Shown here: piece by piece, positions 42,855 to 51,266 of the stretch
Position numbering within the stretch: position 1 is the first letter of the stretch
How the letters are laid out: every line of letters starts with the position of its first letter
Source: Pedobacter sp. MC2016-24
GTDB taxonomy: Bacteria > Bacteroidota > Bacteroidia > Sphingobacteriales > Sphingobacteriaceae
NCBI RefSeq assembly: GCF_015223055.1
Contig: NZ_JADFBX010000001.1
Coordinates: forward strand, 372,001 to 436,000
DNA: 64,000 nt
Reading direction: 5' to 3'
Made by a program: the position numbers and the translations under genes
Notes under the pieces: model-generated
What the model was told of the DNA's origin: nothing
Seen by the model: only the letters and a program-made list of their open reading frames with translations
Database searches by the model: none

Positions 42855-42876
42855 TCAGTACAAGATTTTGTACTGA
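42855..42876. promoter_or_regulatory. 9-bp palindrome in the divergent promoter region
   Basis: TCAGTACAA (42855-42863) - GATT - TTGTACTGA (42868-42876). It lies 72 bp before the PhyH gene start and 180 bp before the AraC gene start. It is a candidate operator for the AraC regulator or another protein; a hairpin in a long leader is the alternative. The rest of the 272-bp gap shows TAAATTTG on the - strand (43002-42995), a possible distant promoter. Confidence 0.45.
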
Positions 42877-43055
42877 GATTCATACCTGCATATTTGGTTT
42901 TTATTCTTGTTCAGTTCATCCAATGCTCCTGTTAAATTTTACTGATTACAGCTAACAGAGATTGCTATTTATTTGAATTACTGATTTATTTTATCAAATT
43001 TAACTTTTAGGACAAAGCAGAACTTTCAATTTAGTAGGAACATACAATTTTATAC

Positions 43056-43943
43056 ATGACAGCTTTTGATACCCAATCTACCCCCGAAAGGAGCATTATA
43101 AATTTCGAAAAATTCAATCTTCAGGGCAAGGTAACACTGGGCAGATATGTCTATAAACATGTCCATGGAGAACTTGAGACACATTCTCATGATGGCCGCA
43201 TAGAGATTTGTTATTGCGACAAAGGTTTACAGGTGTATGAGGTGAATGGAAAGGAATACCACATTAAAGGAGGAGACGTCTTTATTACCTTCCCCAACGA
43301 GCCGCACGGAACAGCGCAGCATCCGGAAGAAAAGGGTGTTTTATATTGGCTGATTGTAAAAATACCGCTGGATGACCAGTTTCTGAATTACAATACAGAA
43401 GACTCTGCCGCTTTTGTTAAAGCATTACTGGCTATACCCCAGCGACATTTTAAGGGGAATGAACTCATGAAGAAGATGCTGGACCAGCTATTCAGTATTC
43501 ACAATGAGCAACAGCAAAAACCAATTTATCAGTTGCAGGTATTGAATTTACTGACCAGCTTCTTATTGACTACCATTGAGTGCTCCCATAAAAATGTAGC
43601 TGCAGGCCAGTCGGACCGTGTTGCGGAGATTAAAAAGTACATTCACGAGCACATCTATCAAAACCTGCCGATTGAATTGCTTGCAAAGGAATTGTACATG
43701 TCTGACTCACATTTCAAAAGCTGGTTTAAGAAGGAATTCGGGATGCCTCCGGTTGACTACATCTTACGTACCCGGATTGAAGAGGCCAAAAAGCTGTTGT
43801 TACTGACAACCACAGAGTCGATCACCACCATCGCTTTTCAGCTTAACTTCTCTTCCTCGCAATATTTTGCGACCGTTTTTAAAAAATATACCGGCTTAAG
43901 TCCGGCAGAGTTTAGACAAAGGAGCGCCAGAGCCTTAAAGTGA
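43056..43943 (+). CDS. AraC-family regulator with N-terminal cupin sensor domain
   Basis: 295 residues. The cupin-type sensor spans about 30-115 (HVHGELETHSHDGRIEICYC, GGDVFITFPNEPHGT), where His38, His43 and His45 region could hold ligand or metal. AraC DNA-binding domain about 195-293 (LPIELLAKELYMSDSHFKSW, then TTIAFQLNFSSSQYFATVF, KYTGLSPAEFR). It faces the large - strand operon from a shared 272-bp promoter region, so it most likely switches the operon in response to a sugar product. The start at the ATG 43056 is supported by the following cupin layout. Confidence 0.93.
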   Translation: MTAFDTQSTPERSIINFEKFNLQGKVTLGRYVYKHVHGELETHSHDGRIEICYCDKGLQVYEVNGKEYHIKGGDVFITFPNEPHGTAQHPEEKGVLYWLIVKIPLDDQFLNYNTEDSAAFVKALLAIPQRHFKGNELMKKMLDQLFSIHNEQQQKPIYQLQVLNLLTSFLLTTIECSHKNVAAGQSDRVAEIKKYIHEHIYQNLPIELLAKELYMSDSHFKSWFKKEFGMPPVDYILRTRIEEAKKLLLLTTTESITTIAFQLNFSSSQYFATVFKKYTGLSPAEFRQRSARALK

Positions 43944-43959
43944 GCTTATTCTAGTACGC

Positions 43960-44367
43960 CTAATGAATGGCGTTACCATCAGCCTGATTTTTCAACAGCG
44001 CCGGCTTACGGTCGGCAGGCCTGAAATACCAGGATACAAAAGTCAGTACGATTAACAGAACCGGTCCGAATAATTCTTTAGCCCCCTCTCCAACTGCCAG
44101 ATGTGAAAACACTGCACCGGTCATGGCAAAACAAAAGCCAGCATAAGCCCATTCTTTTAAAATTGGAAATTTAGGGGCCAGCACAGCGATAACACCCAGT
44201 ATTTTCCAGATCCCGAGTAAGGTGAGTAAATACATCGGGTAACCCAAATGGACCATCATCTCCCCTTCCTGTTTCATTTTCACCAGTTGTACAATACCGG
44301 TTGAAAGCATCCCTAAGGAAAGCCAAAGGGTTGCAATCCAATAGATAATTTTATTTCTCTTGTTCAT
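43960..44367 (-). CDS. DoxX-like small membrane protein
   Basis: 135 residues, four hydrophobic spans (about 7-27, 42-64, 70-90, 98-115), e.g. IIYWIATLWLSLGMLSTGIVQLV and YLLTLLGIWKILGVIAVLAP, as in the DoxX-like family. Function of these is poorly known; some are tied to redox stress. The promoter carries two almost identical 18-bp palindromes around a TATATTTG -7 box (44372-44415), so a repressor encoded elsewhere probably controls it. It converges with the AraC gene (16-bp gap), with no clear terminator. Confidence 0.85.
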   Translation of the reverse strand: MNKRNKIIYWIATLWLSLGMLSTGIVQLVKMKQEGEMMVHLGYPMYLLTLLGIWKILGVIAVLAPKFPILKEWAYAGFCFAMTGAVFSHLAVGEGAKELFGPVLLIVLTFVSWYFRPADRKPALLKNQADGNAIH

Positions 44368-44371
44368 ATTA

Positions 44372-44415
44372 TGTAGTTATTTGACTACAAATATAAGTGT
44401 AGTTATTTAACTACA
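44372..44415 (-). promoter_or_regulatory. Double-palindrome operator around the -7 box of the DoxX-like gene
   Basis: TGTAGTTATTTGACTACA (44372-44389) and TGTAGTTATTTAACTACA (44398-44415), centres 26 bp apart. TATATTTG on the - strand (44395-44388) overlaps the first copy. The second copy is a perfect 8-bp inverted repeat with a 2-bp centre; the first has one mismatch. The layout suits a dimeric repressor of the MarR, HxlR or TetR type; the regulator is not in this window. Confidence 0.75.
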
Positions 44416-44600
44416 TAATTATTTCTGATATTTTTTTATCCTGTTTTCCATTTAATTGGTTTTCTAAGTTAAAATCTGCTGAAATTAGAAAGTAATAAAA
44501 TGAAAGCAATCGAGGCATTGATGTTGCAACAACAATTGATCATGATTTGGCTGGAACATGATTAATTCTGTTATCTTAGCGAAACCAACCAGACTCATGA

Positions 44601-44948
44601 ATGAAACACCCTTACAAGTCACAGCTTCTGCTTAACCTAAGTACATTTTACGGAAATCAGAACTGGCGAGTGATTACTTATTTTGAATCATCAAGAGATG
44701 AAATTCTATTTGTACTCCCTGATGATGATGACATCAAATCTATTTTTGAAAACCTGCTCAATGTACTGATTTCATTGCCGGATATAGATCATCCCAATGA
44801 ACGCGTGGTGATCAGCTTTTGCCGGAATAATGGTTCCTCCTATTGTTCCAAAATCATCAATCCGAATACACAGGACGAGATCAACCTCGCCCTGATTGGA
44901 TATAGTCCAAAACGCGAGATCAGGATTTCGGAACTGCAGGCGCCTTGA
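44601..44948 (+). CDS. Small hypothetical protein
   Basis: 115 residues, ATG at 44601, composition normal for a folded cytoplasmic protein (LLLNLSTFYGNQNWRVITYF, DDDDIKSIFENLLNVL, RVVISFCRNNGSSYCSKIIN). No signal peptide, span or known motif. It converges on the cysteine desulfurase gene. I do not recognise a family, and no promoter is clear, so it remains a likely but unproven gene. Confidence 0.5.
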   Translation: MKHPYKSQLLLNLSTFYGNQNWRVITYFESSRDEILFVLPDDDDIKSIFENLLNVLISLPDIDHPNERVVISFCRNNGSSYCSKIINPNTQDEINLALIGYSPKREIRISELQAP

Positions 44949-45008
44949 TATAAATTCGTATTTATGACAAATAAGGTTCAAAAGTACGTCATGTGTCGAA
45001 CGAAATAC

Positions 45009-46166
45009 TTAACACATTACATGAACTTCTTTTAAAGCACTTTTAACGAATAGACCGGAAAGCTTATCAACAGCATATTCGATTTCTTCTGCCGTGGTTA
45101 GCGTACTGAAAGAAAAGCGGATGGTATGCTGACTGGAGTCAGTTCCTATTGCGTTGAGCACGTGAGATACTGATTTGCTGGAACAGGCACTACCGCCTGA
45201 GGCATAGATCTGATGCTGGTCTAAATAACTGAGTGGTGACTGTCCATTATCCGCGGTTGGAATAGATACGCTGAGTACACTCGGCAGGCTAAGTCTTTTA
45301 TTTCCCGAGTTTCCATTGAATTTAATTCCGGGAATTTTGCTGATGAGGTCGTTGATCATTTTTTCTTTTAGATTAGAAACATGCTGTTGATGATGCTGCA
45401 GATTAGATTGTGCAAGGTTTAACGCTTCGGCCAGACCTACGATGCCGCTTACGTTTTCCGTTCCGCTTCTCAGGCCGCGTTCCTGCGCGCCACCATTGAT
45501 CAGGGGCCTGATAATTTCCGGATTGCGGGCATATAAAAAGCCAACACCTTTTGGTCCGTGAAATTTATGTGCTGAGCCAACCAGAAAATCGGCCTTCAGC
45601 AGCTGTGTATCGTATTGATACTGATAAATGGATTGAACCGTATCTGAGTGAAAAATTGCGCCGTAGCTTTTACAGACTTCAGCAAACTGATGAATATCGT
45701 TCAGGTTTCCGATTTCATTATTTCCATGCATTAAAGACACAAAAGCCTTGTCGTTGGCTTCCAATAAACGCTCCAGCTGTGCTACAGAGATATTGCCACG
45801 CGCATCGTGTTTTAAATACAACAACTGGATCTCACCAGCCTTTTCCAGCTGTTTTAAAGTATTCAATACAGCATGGTGCTCCAGATTAGAAGTGATGGCC
45901 AATTTGATGCCATGGGCCCTAATGGCCGAAATGATGGCCAGGTTGTCCGCTTCTGTGCCTCCGGATGTAAAAATAATGGTATCGGGCGTGGTATTGAGTA
46001 GGCTGGCAATGGTTGCTCTGGATGTTTCTATAGCACTTCTTGCGGCTCTTCCCTGCTGGTGTGCAGAAGATGGATTGCCAAAATGCTCAAAAAGGTAAGG
46101 CTCCATGGCCTGAAAAACAGTTCTGCTTAATGTGGTGGTTGCGGCGTTGTCTAAGTAAACTTTCAT
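45009..46166 (-). CDS. Cysteine desulfurase, NifS/IscS family
   Basis: 385 residues, fold type I PLP enzyme. YLDNAATTTLSRTV at the start, SGGTEADNLAI (68-78), HHAV with His98, SLMHGNNEIG (144-153), GSAHKFHGPKG with Lys201 as the PLP lysine, and ASGGSACSSKSVS with Cys328 as the persulfide cysteine. It takes sulfur from cysteine for Fe-S clusters, thiolation or other sulfur transfer. The C-terminus ends in Cys385 (VHVMC). It lies behind a SAM-I riboswitch, so expression should fall when S-adenosylmethionine is high, unusual for a housekeeping desulfurase. No isc or suf gene is next to it. Confidence 0.95.
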   Translation of the reverse strand: MKVYLDNAATTTLSRTVFQAMEPYLFEHFGNPSSAHQQGRAARSAIETSRATIASLLNTTPDTIIFTSGGTEADNLAIISAIRAHGIKLAITSNLEHHAVLNTLKQLEKAGEIQLLYLKHDARGNISVAQLERLLEANDKAFVSLMHGNNEIGNLNDIHQFAEVCKSYGAIFHSDTVQSIYQYQYDTQLLKADFLVGSAHKFHGPKGVGFLYARNPEIIRPLINGGAQERGLRSGTENVSGIVGLAEALNLAQSNLQHHQQHVSNLKEKMINDLISKIPGIKFNGNSGNKRLSLPSVLSVSIPTADNGQSPLSYLDQHQIYASGGSACSSKSVSHVLNAIGTDSSQHTIRFSFSTLTTAEEIEYAVDKLSGLFVKSALKEVHVMC

Positions 46167-46221
46167 ATTTATAAATTAAATGGTGAAATTTTACTTATCC
46201 TGAGTTTCCTTTGGAATCAAT

Positions 46222-46322
46222 CTTATCTTACCGCTTTTATTGCGGAAGGAGTTAGCACCTTGTAAAAAATAAACAGGTTGCTAAGACGTCTCAGGGCCTT
46301 TCCCTCGGTCTTTCTGGATAAG
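46222..46322 (-). promoter_or_regulatory. SAM-I (S-box) riboswitch
   Basis: Read on the - strand, the 101 nt carry the S-box pattern: P1 arm CTTATC, P2 part AGAAAGACCGAGGGAAAGGC with CCTGAGACGTCTTAGCAACC behind it, then AAGGTGCTAACTCC, P4 CCGCAATAAAAGCGG, and the closing P1 arm GATAAG. Promoter box at 46360-46353 and cysteine desulfurase ATG at 46166. Binding of S-adenosylmethionine should stabilise P1. A 12-nt sequence TTTTACTTATCC that includes the 5' P1 arm is fully complementary to 46200-46189 downstream, which would be the competing helix. Confidence 0.93.
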
Positions 46323-46352
46323 TAAAACGATAATAAGAACGTTTGTCTGCTG

Positions 46353-46360
46353 CAAATATA
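46353..46360 (-). promoter_or_regulatory. -7 promoter box of the SAM riboswitch transcript
   Basis: TATATTTG (TAnnTTTG) on the - strand, about 30 bp before the riboswitch 5' end, so the transcript would begin just ahead of P1. The whole 320-bp gap 46167-46486 holds this box, the riboswitch and, at its right end, the terminator of the next operon. Confidence 0.7.
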
Positions 46361-46440
46361 AATAAAGTATACTAAAATACTAGAATTAATTTATTTTTAT
46401 GATTTTCCTCTACATATTATACGGTAACGGAATGTTTGTA

Positions 46441-46481
46441 AACCTGTTGCAGCTAAACTATGCGTTTAGCTGCAACAGGTT
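46441..46481 (-). terminator. Terminator of the 46487-56111 operon
   Basis: Perfect 17-bp stem (46441-46457 with 46465-46481), 7-nt loop. It begins 6 bp after the stop of the HEAT-DUF1080 gene. The T-run on the - strand is weak (TTTACAAAC), so it may also protect the mRNA end. Confidence 0.75.
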
Positions 46482-46486
46482 AAATG

Positions 46487-49400
46487 TTAATTCTTTTTAC
46501 TTAAGTCTTTAATTCTGATATTTCTGAACTGTACCTCAGAGCCATGTCCCAGAAAACCGATATGCCCGCTTTCACGCATCAAACCCGGATGTTTTTTTCC
46601 ATCTGCTGCACCATTCTTTCTGGCTTCCGTGATGTCTGCATCTAAAATGGTCGTACCGTTTAGAACCACTTTAATTTTAGGGCCTTTCACCGTAACCTCC
46701 TGGTAGTTCCATTCCCCAACTGGCTTAAGAAAACCTCTTTTTGCCGGTATTGTTCCGTACACAGAGCCATGATACTGATACACATGCAGATCTTTATAAA
46801 TCGGCGCCTCGTTGTCAAGGATTTGCAGTTCCATACCCGTGTAAGCAGCATCACCAGTTAAAGGAGCGCGAATCCCCAATCCATTGTTTGCACCAGGAGT
46901 CAATTGAAACTCGAACCGAAAAACAAAATCACTGTATTCTTCCTTCGTATATAAATTGCCTCCGGAACCTTTCCCTGGTTTCGGACGGATGGCAATATTG
47001 CCATCCTCGATGGTGTAATCTACTGTATTTCCGATCCAGTTGTGCATATTGGTACCATCAAATAAAACCTTAAAGCCTTCTTTTTTTTCAGCCTGGCTCA
47101 GTTCAAAAGGTTTTACACGAGGTATTTCGCGGATGTAAATGTCACGATAAGCAACAGGAGATCCATGTGCCTGCAGTTCAATCTGCTCTTCCGCAAAAAT
47201 TGGCAGGTTCCTGTCCCAAAAATTTTCAAGTATGACATTGTCAGTCACCAACTCTCCATTTAAATAAACCGTAACGCGATCACCTTTCATTAAAATGCGA
47301 AAGGTATTCCATTCATCCAGTTTATTGTCTGCAACTTTTAAGGGTTTGCTTTCATTGACCTTATTGTTGTATAATCCTCCAGAGCCTACCTGCGCACCAA
47401 CTTTGGTACGGGCGTTGTCCCAGATCTGGACCTGAGGCGTTCCGCGTAAGTAAATACCGGCATCCCCCTCTCCTTTTTTATCGTCGATGATTTTCCAGTC
47501 TACCAGCATTTCAAAATCGCCATACTTTTTAAGGGTAGCCAGATTATTGCCATGCCCGACAAATTGAAGCTCGCCATTCACCGGCTTCCAGCTTTCACGC
47601 ATTTCGGCATTTGCTTTTTCCTGCGCAGCAGCCAGTGTTTTGGCATCCATCGCAGCTCTTTTGATCGGATCAGCAACCAGGCCTTTCCAGCCTGTTAAGT
47701 CGTTTCCATTGAAAACAGGGACAAAGCCTTCACCAGCTTTCATTTCCGAGATGTATCGGTTCATTCCTTCTTTTTGATAACCACTATCCGGCCCGGTGAT
47801 CACGGCGATGGTTTTATTGAGTAAAGCTTTAACGACATCACCGTTATACTGACCAGCAAGTGTGATGTTCATTACCGCATTTGCTGCTGCTTGCTGTAAA
47901 GCTGGATCGTCTAAATACTTTCCTGCAAATACAATCGAATTGAAACACTTAGCCAGTTCAATTCCTTTTAAAATTTGTTGTTTCTGCACATTGGTTTGCG
48001 CAACAGCCATCGCGTTTCGAAGTAGCAACAAACGCTGCTCTGCAGGATAAACACCAGTTTTAGCCAAACGAAGATATCCGGCGATTGCCGTATTCAAAAA
48101 GTCTGCATCTTTCGTTTCTCTGGCTATTTTTATCAATTCCGGGGCGGCACCGGCATCAGTCCAGGCCGATAACGCATCCAGCGCTGCTTTTTGCGTTAGT
48201 AAATTACCCGACTGGTAGCTGTCAGTCACTGCTTTAAGGGACTGTGCCCCTCCCAAACGTGCAAGCACCTTAAAGAAAAGTAATTTCTTGTTTTCCGGAA
48301 CTGTGGCCATTTGCTTCAGTACCAAATCAACCTCCTGATTATTGTCTCCCGGGCCACTCACAGCAGCAATGATGGCCTCTTGTACAGCTGTCTCTTGTTT
48401 TCCGGAATTTTCACTGAGTAAAGTAAACAATTTAGGCAAATCGTTTTTAACCACCACCTGGCTCAGGGCAGCGTAAGCGGCCTCACGAACTGCCGTATTT
48501 TTATTCTTCAACTGGGCATACACCGCGTTCAATTGTGTATTTGCGGCACGGGATGCCAGTATATTGATTAAAGCAATTTGTACATTGGGTTTTGCGGCTG
48601 GAATAGCCGCTGCAACTTGTTCCGGAATTCCGTTACCTTTCATCCTGTTAATCGCGGCAGTAACATTGGCAATATCTGTGGCATCTCCGGTATTGATCAG
48701 CTTTAGCAAATCACCAAGAACTTCATTTTGGCCTATATTAACCGCTGCATTGATGGCATTTAATTTCAGTTGCTGATGCTTACTTTTCGCCAGTTTTAAG
48801 AGGGCAGGCAAAGCAGCTTTTGCACCGCTCTGTCCCAGCATGTATACGATATCGGCCTGGATTTCTTCATCAACTGTATTTATTTTTTTGAGCCAAAGTT
48901 CCGTTGAAACCGAAGTCACATAGGGCACTGCAAATTTAAGCGCCGCAATACGATATGCTGCGTTTTGATCTCCGGCAGCAGCCAGCAACAGGGCCTGATT
49001 ATTCGTCTTATTGGCATCGACCAGAATTTTTAAAGCCGCGGTACGTATATTGACCAGTTGATCAGTTGCTGTTTTTTCTAAAATTTGCTTTGCAATCTTT
49101 TCAGCAAGTGTCTGATTTCCATTTTTAAGCAGTTGCTCCGCATACGTGAGGTAAACTGCAGTAGCATTCGTGTAATCATATCCATAGCCAGTTTTATCAG
49201 CAGCGGAGGCCAATACAGGCGCTGATGATGGATCTGCAATATTGGCAAGGGCATATAAAGCCACCTTCAGAAAGTCCGCATTTGTTTCAGCGGCAATCAA
49301 AGTTTGGATCGGTTGGGCGGCAGCCTGATAGCGGCTATCTCCCAGGGATTCAATAATGGACAACCTTGCCGGTCCGGCCGACTTTGCCAGAGCGCTTAAC

Positions 49401-49909
49401 AAAGCCGCTTTGGAAGCTGGTGTATTGATTTTTACGAGCGCTCTTGATGCGGGATCTGCCAAATCATTGTCTGTTAAAAAACCGGTTAAACAAGGTACGG
49501 CATCATCTTTACCCACCAGTTCAAACTGACTGATGAGGAATGATCTGCTTTGTTTGTCATTTAGTTTTTGTAACGCTTTACAATAGGCATTAACGCTCAT
49601 TTTTCGCCAGTCTTCTTTTGCATTCTGGCTTACATAGGCAGAAAATCCGCCTACGGTATATTCTATCAACGAATTATTGCCCTTGCCAGGCTCAGTCAGT
49701 TTGCTGATCAGGCTGACGTAGCCTTCTTCGCCAAGGCTGGCAATATCGTTCATGTTATTTTTGAACAGCGCTGCATCGCTGGCTGGCATCTGCGCCAATA
49801 AATCAGCAATACGGGTAGCGACGGTACGCTCGTCTTTTTTATCCTGTGCATGGCCTACATGTTGAAACATGACAATGGATAGGCATATAAAAAGTATTTT
49901 TTTGATCAT
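46487..49909 (-). CDS. HEAT-repeat protein with two C-terminal DUF1080 (3-keto-glycoside hydrolase type) domains
   Basis: 1140 residues; signal peptide about 1-21 (LFICLSIVMFQHVGHAQ). Residues ~25-700 are tandem HEAT-like helix pairs (LLKLAKSKHQQLKLNAINAA, TAVREAAYAALSQVV). The first DUF1080 domain starts near 728 (FVPVFNGNDLTGWKGL, GIYLRGTPQVQIWDNAR) and the second near 943 (FKVLFDGTNMHNW, YTGMELQILDNEAP, LMRESGHIGFLGHGSEVQF). Some DUF1080 proteins split or eliminate 3-keto-glycosides made by Gfo-type oxidoreductases, and the next gene upstream is one. Last gene of the operon; the repeat scaffold is an unusual partner for the two catalytic-type domains. Confidence 0.88.
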   Translation of the reverse strand: MIKKILFICLSIVMFQHVGHAQDKKDERTVATRIADLLAQMPASDAALFKNNMNDIASLGEEGYVSLISKLTEPGKGNNSLIEYTVGGFSAYVSQNAKEDWRKMSVNAYCKALQKLNDKQSRSFLISQFELVGKDDAVPCLTGFLTDNDLADPASRALVKINTPASKAALLSALAKSAGPARLSIIESLGDSRYQAAAQPIQTLIAAETNADFLKVALYALANIADPSSAPVLASAADKTGYGYDYTNATAVYLTYAEQLLKNGNQTLAEKIAKQILEKTATDQLVNIRTAALKILVDANKTNNQALLLAAAGDQNAAYRIAALKFAVPYVTSVSTELWLKKINTVDEEIQADIVYMLGQSGAKAALPALLKLAKSKHQQLKLNAINAAVNIGQNEVLGDLLKLINTGDATDIANVTAAINRMKGNGIPEQVAAAIPAAKPNVQIALINILASRAANTQLNAVYAQLKNKNTAVREAAYAALSQVVVKNDLPKLFTLLSENSGKQETAVQEAIIAAVSGPGDNNQEVDLVLKQMATVPENKKLLFFKVLARLGGAQSLKAVTDSYQSGNLLTQKAALDALSAWTDAGAAPELIKIARETKDADFLNTAIAGYLRLAKTGVYPAEQRLLLLRNAMAVAQTNVQKQQILKGIELAKCFNSIVFAGKYLDDPALQQAAANAVMNITLAGQYNGDVVKALLNKTIAVITGPDSGYQKEGMNRYISEMKAGEGFVPVFNGNDLTGWKGLVADPIKRAAMDAKTLAAAQEKANAEMRESWKPVNGELQFVGHGNNLATLKKYGDFEMLVDWKIIDDKKGEGDAGIYLRGTPQVQIWDNARTKVGAQVGSGGLYNNKVNESKPLKVADNKLDEWNTFRILMKGDRVTVYLNGELVTDNVILENFWDRNLPIFAEEQIELQAHGSPVAYRDIYIREIPRVKPFELSQAEKKEGFKVLFDGTNMHNWIGNTVDYTIEDGNIAIRPKPGKGSGGNLYTKEEYSDFVFRFEFQLTPGANNGLGIRAPLTGDAAYTGMELQILDNEAPIYKDLHVYQYHGSVYGTIPAKRGFLKPVGEWNYQEVTVKGPKIKVVLNGTTILDADITEARKNGAADGKKHPGLMRESGHIGFLGHGSEVQFRNIRIKDLSKKN

Positions 49910-49944
49910 GATGATACTATGAAATGTGAATCTGTAAGGTTAAA

Positions 49945-51225
49945 TTAAATAGAGAAAGGAGCCCGCATGACAGGATTAATGAGCCTGTTTGCACCTTCAT
50001 CATCAATAAATTCTTGTTTTACCGGGTCAAATTTTAATGATCGCCCAAGTCTGAGGGCAATCAATCCCATGTTCACAATGTTGCAGGAACGGTGTCCATT
50101 TTCTTCATTCAAAGCAAACTGCTGCCTGGTTTTCACAGATTCCACAAAATCTGTCATTTGCGGAGCCGGATCCGGAAATGCAGCCAGCTTTCTTTCCAGA
50201 TCAGGAATATCTGATTTAAAGCCTGGATAAAGCTTTCCTTTGGGTCCTTCGATGTAAGGCACATTGGTATCTTTCCCTTCTCCGTCCAATATAATCTGGC
50301 AACCATCGGCATATGTATATGTTATTCTTCTCCAGGTCCCAACAGCATCGGTATGTTGTTGTGGTGCATCCACTTCTACAGCAACCGGACTGGTATCATC
50401 TTTACCCAGAAAATACTGGATCGGATCGATATAATGCTGCCCCATATCACTTAAACCGCCCCCATCATAATCCCAATATCCACGAAAAGTTTGATGTACA
50501 CGATGTGCATTGTAAGGTTTATAGGGCGCTGGACCCAACCAGGCATTGTAATCCAGCTCTGCTGGAACAGGCTGAGGGGCAAGATTGTCTTTACCTACCC
50601 AGTAAAACTTCCAGTCATAGCCAGTATGCTTACCTACAGTCACTTTCAATGGCCAACCCAGCAAACCACTGTCCACCAATTTCTTGATCGGCTTTACGGT
50701 GGTCCCCATTCCGTAAAAATTATCTTTAAAACGAAACCAGGTATTTAAACGAAACATCCGGCCATGCTTTTGTACAGCCTCCATTACGCGTTTCCCCTCT
50801 CCAATGGTGTGTGTCATCGGTTTTTCGCACCAGATGTCCTTACCTGCATTGGCGGCGTCAACAGCCATAATCCCATGCCAATGTGGCGGTGTAGCAATAT
50901 GTACAATGTCAACTTCCGGAAGTTTAATCAGTTCGCGGTAATCGCTGAAAGTTTTGACGCCTTTATCCAGCATAGATTTTGCCAGCTCAAGATGTTTTTG
51001 ATCTACGTCACAAATGGCCACGACTTGTGTACCGTCATAAGGAAAATGGTTCCGCCCCATCCCACCTACTCCAATTACGGCTTTAGTGAGTTTATCACTA
51101 GGTGCGATAAATCCGGTTCCGCCAAGTACATATCTTGGCACAATGGTGAATGCGGCCAATCCGATAGCTGATTTCTTGATAAAATCTCTCCTGGAATTGT
51201 GGTTTTCTGGTTGTTTAGGTTTCAT
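49945..51225 (-). CDS. Gfo/Idh/MocA-family oxidoreductase with Tat signal
   Basis: 426 residues. Twin-arginine signal (SRRDFIKKSAIGLAAFTIVP) at 11-30, so it is exported folded with its nicotinamide cofactor to the periplasm. Rossmann motif AVIGVGGMGRNHF, then CDVDQKHLELAK, the EKPM motif (DIWCEKPMTHTI) and a large C-terminal domain with GGGLSDMGQHYIDPIQYF. Exported members act on glycosides, typically as 3-dehydrogenases or cofactor-recycling glycosidases. The pairing with a DUF1080 protein 35 bp downstream suggests oxidation of the substrate at C3 before bond cleavage. Confidence 0.93.
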   Translation of the reverse strand: MKPKQPENHNSRRDFIKKSAIGLAAFTIVPRYVLGGTGFIAPSDKLTKAVIGVGGMGRNHFPYDGTQVVAICDVDQKHLELAKSMLDKGVKTFSDYRELIKLPEVDIVHIATPPHWHGIMAVDAANAGKDIWCEKPMTHTIGEGKRVMEAVQKHGRMFRLNTWFRFKDNFYGMGTTVKPIKKLVDSGLLGWPLKVTVGKHTGYDWKFYWVGKDNLAPQPVPAELDYNAWLGPAPYKPYNAHRVHQTFRGYWDYDGGGLSDMGQHYIDPIQYFLGKDDTSPVAVEVDAPQQHTDAVGTWRRITYTYADGCQIILDGEGKDTNVPYIEGPKGKLYPGFKSDIPDLERKLAAFPDPAPQMTDFVESVKTRQQFALNEENGHRSCNIVNMGLIALRLGRSLKFDPVKQEFIDDEGANRLINPVMRAPFSI

Positions 51226-51266
51226 ATGTTCATGAACTATGGTTAGATATTCGGTTTGTGGTTCTG

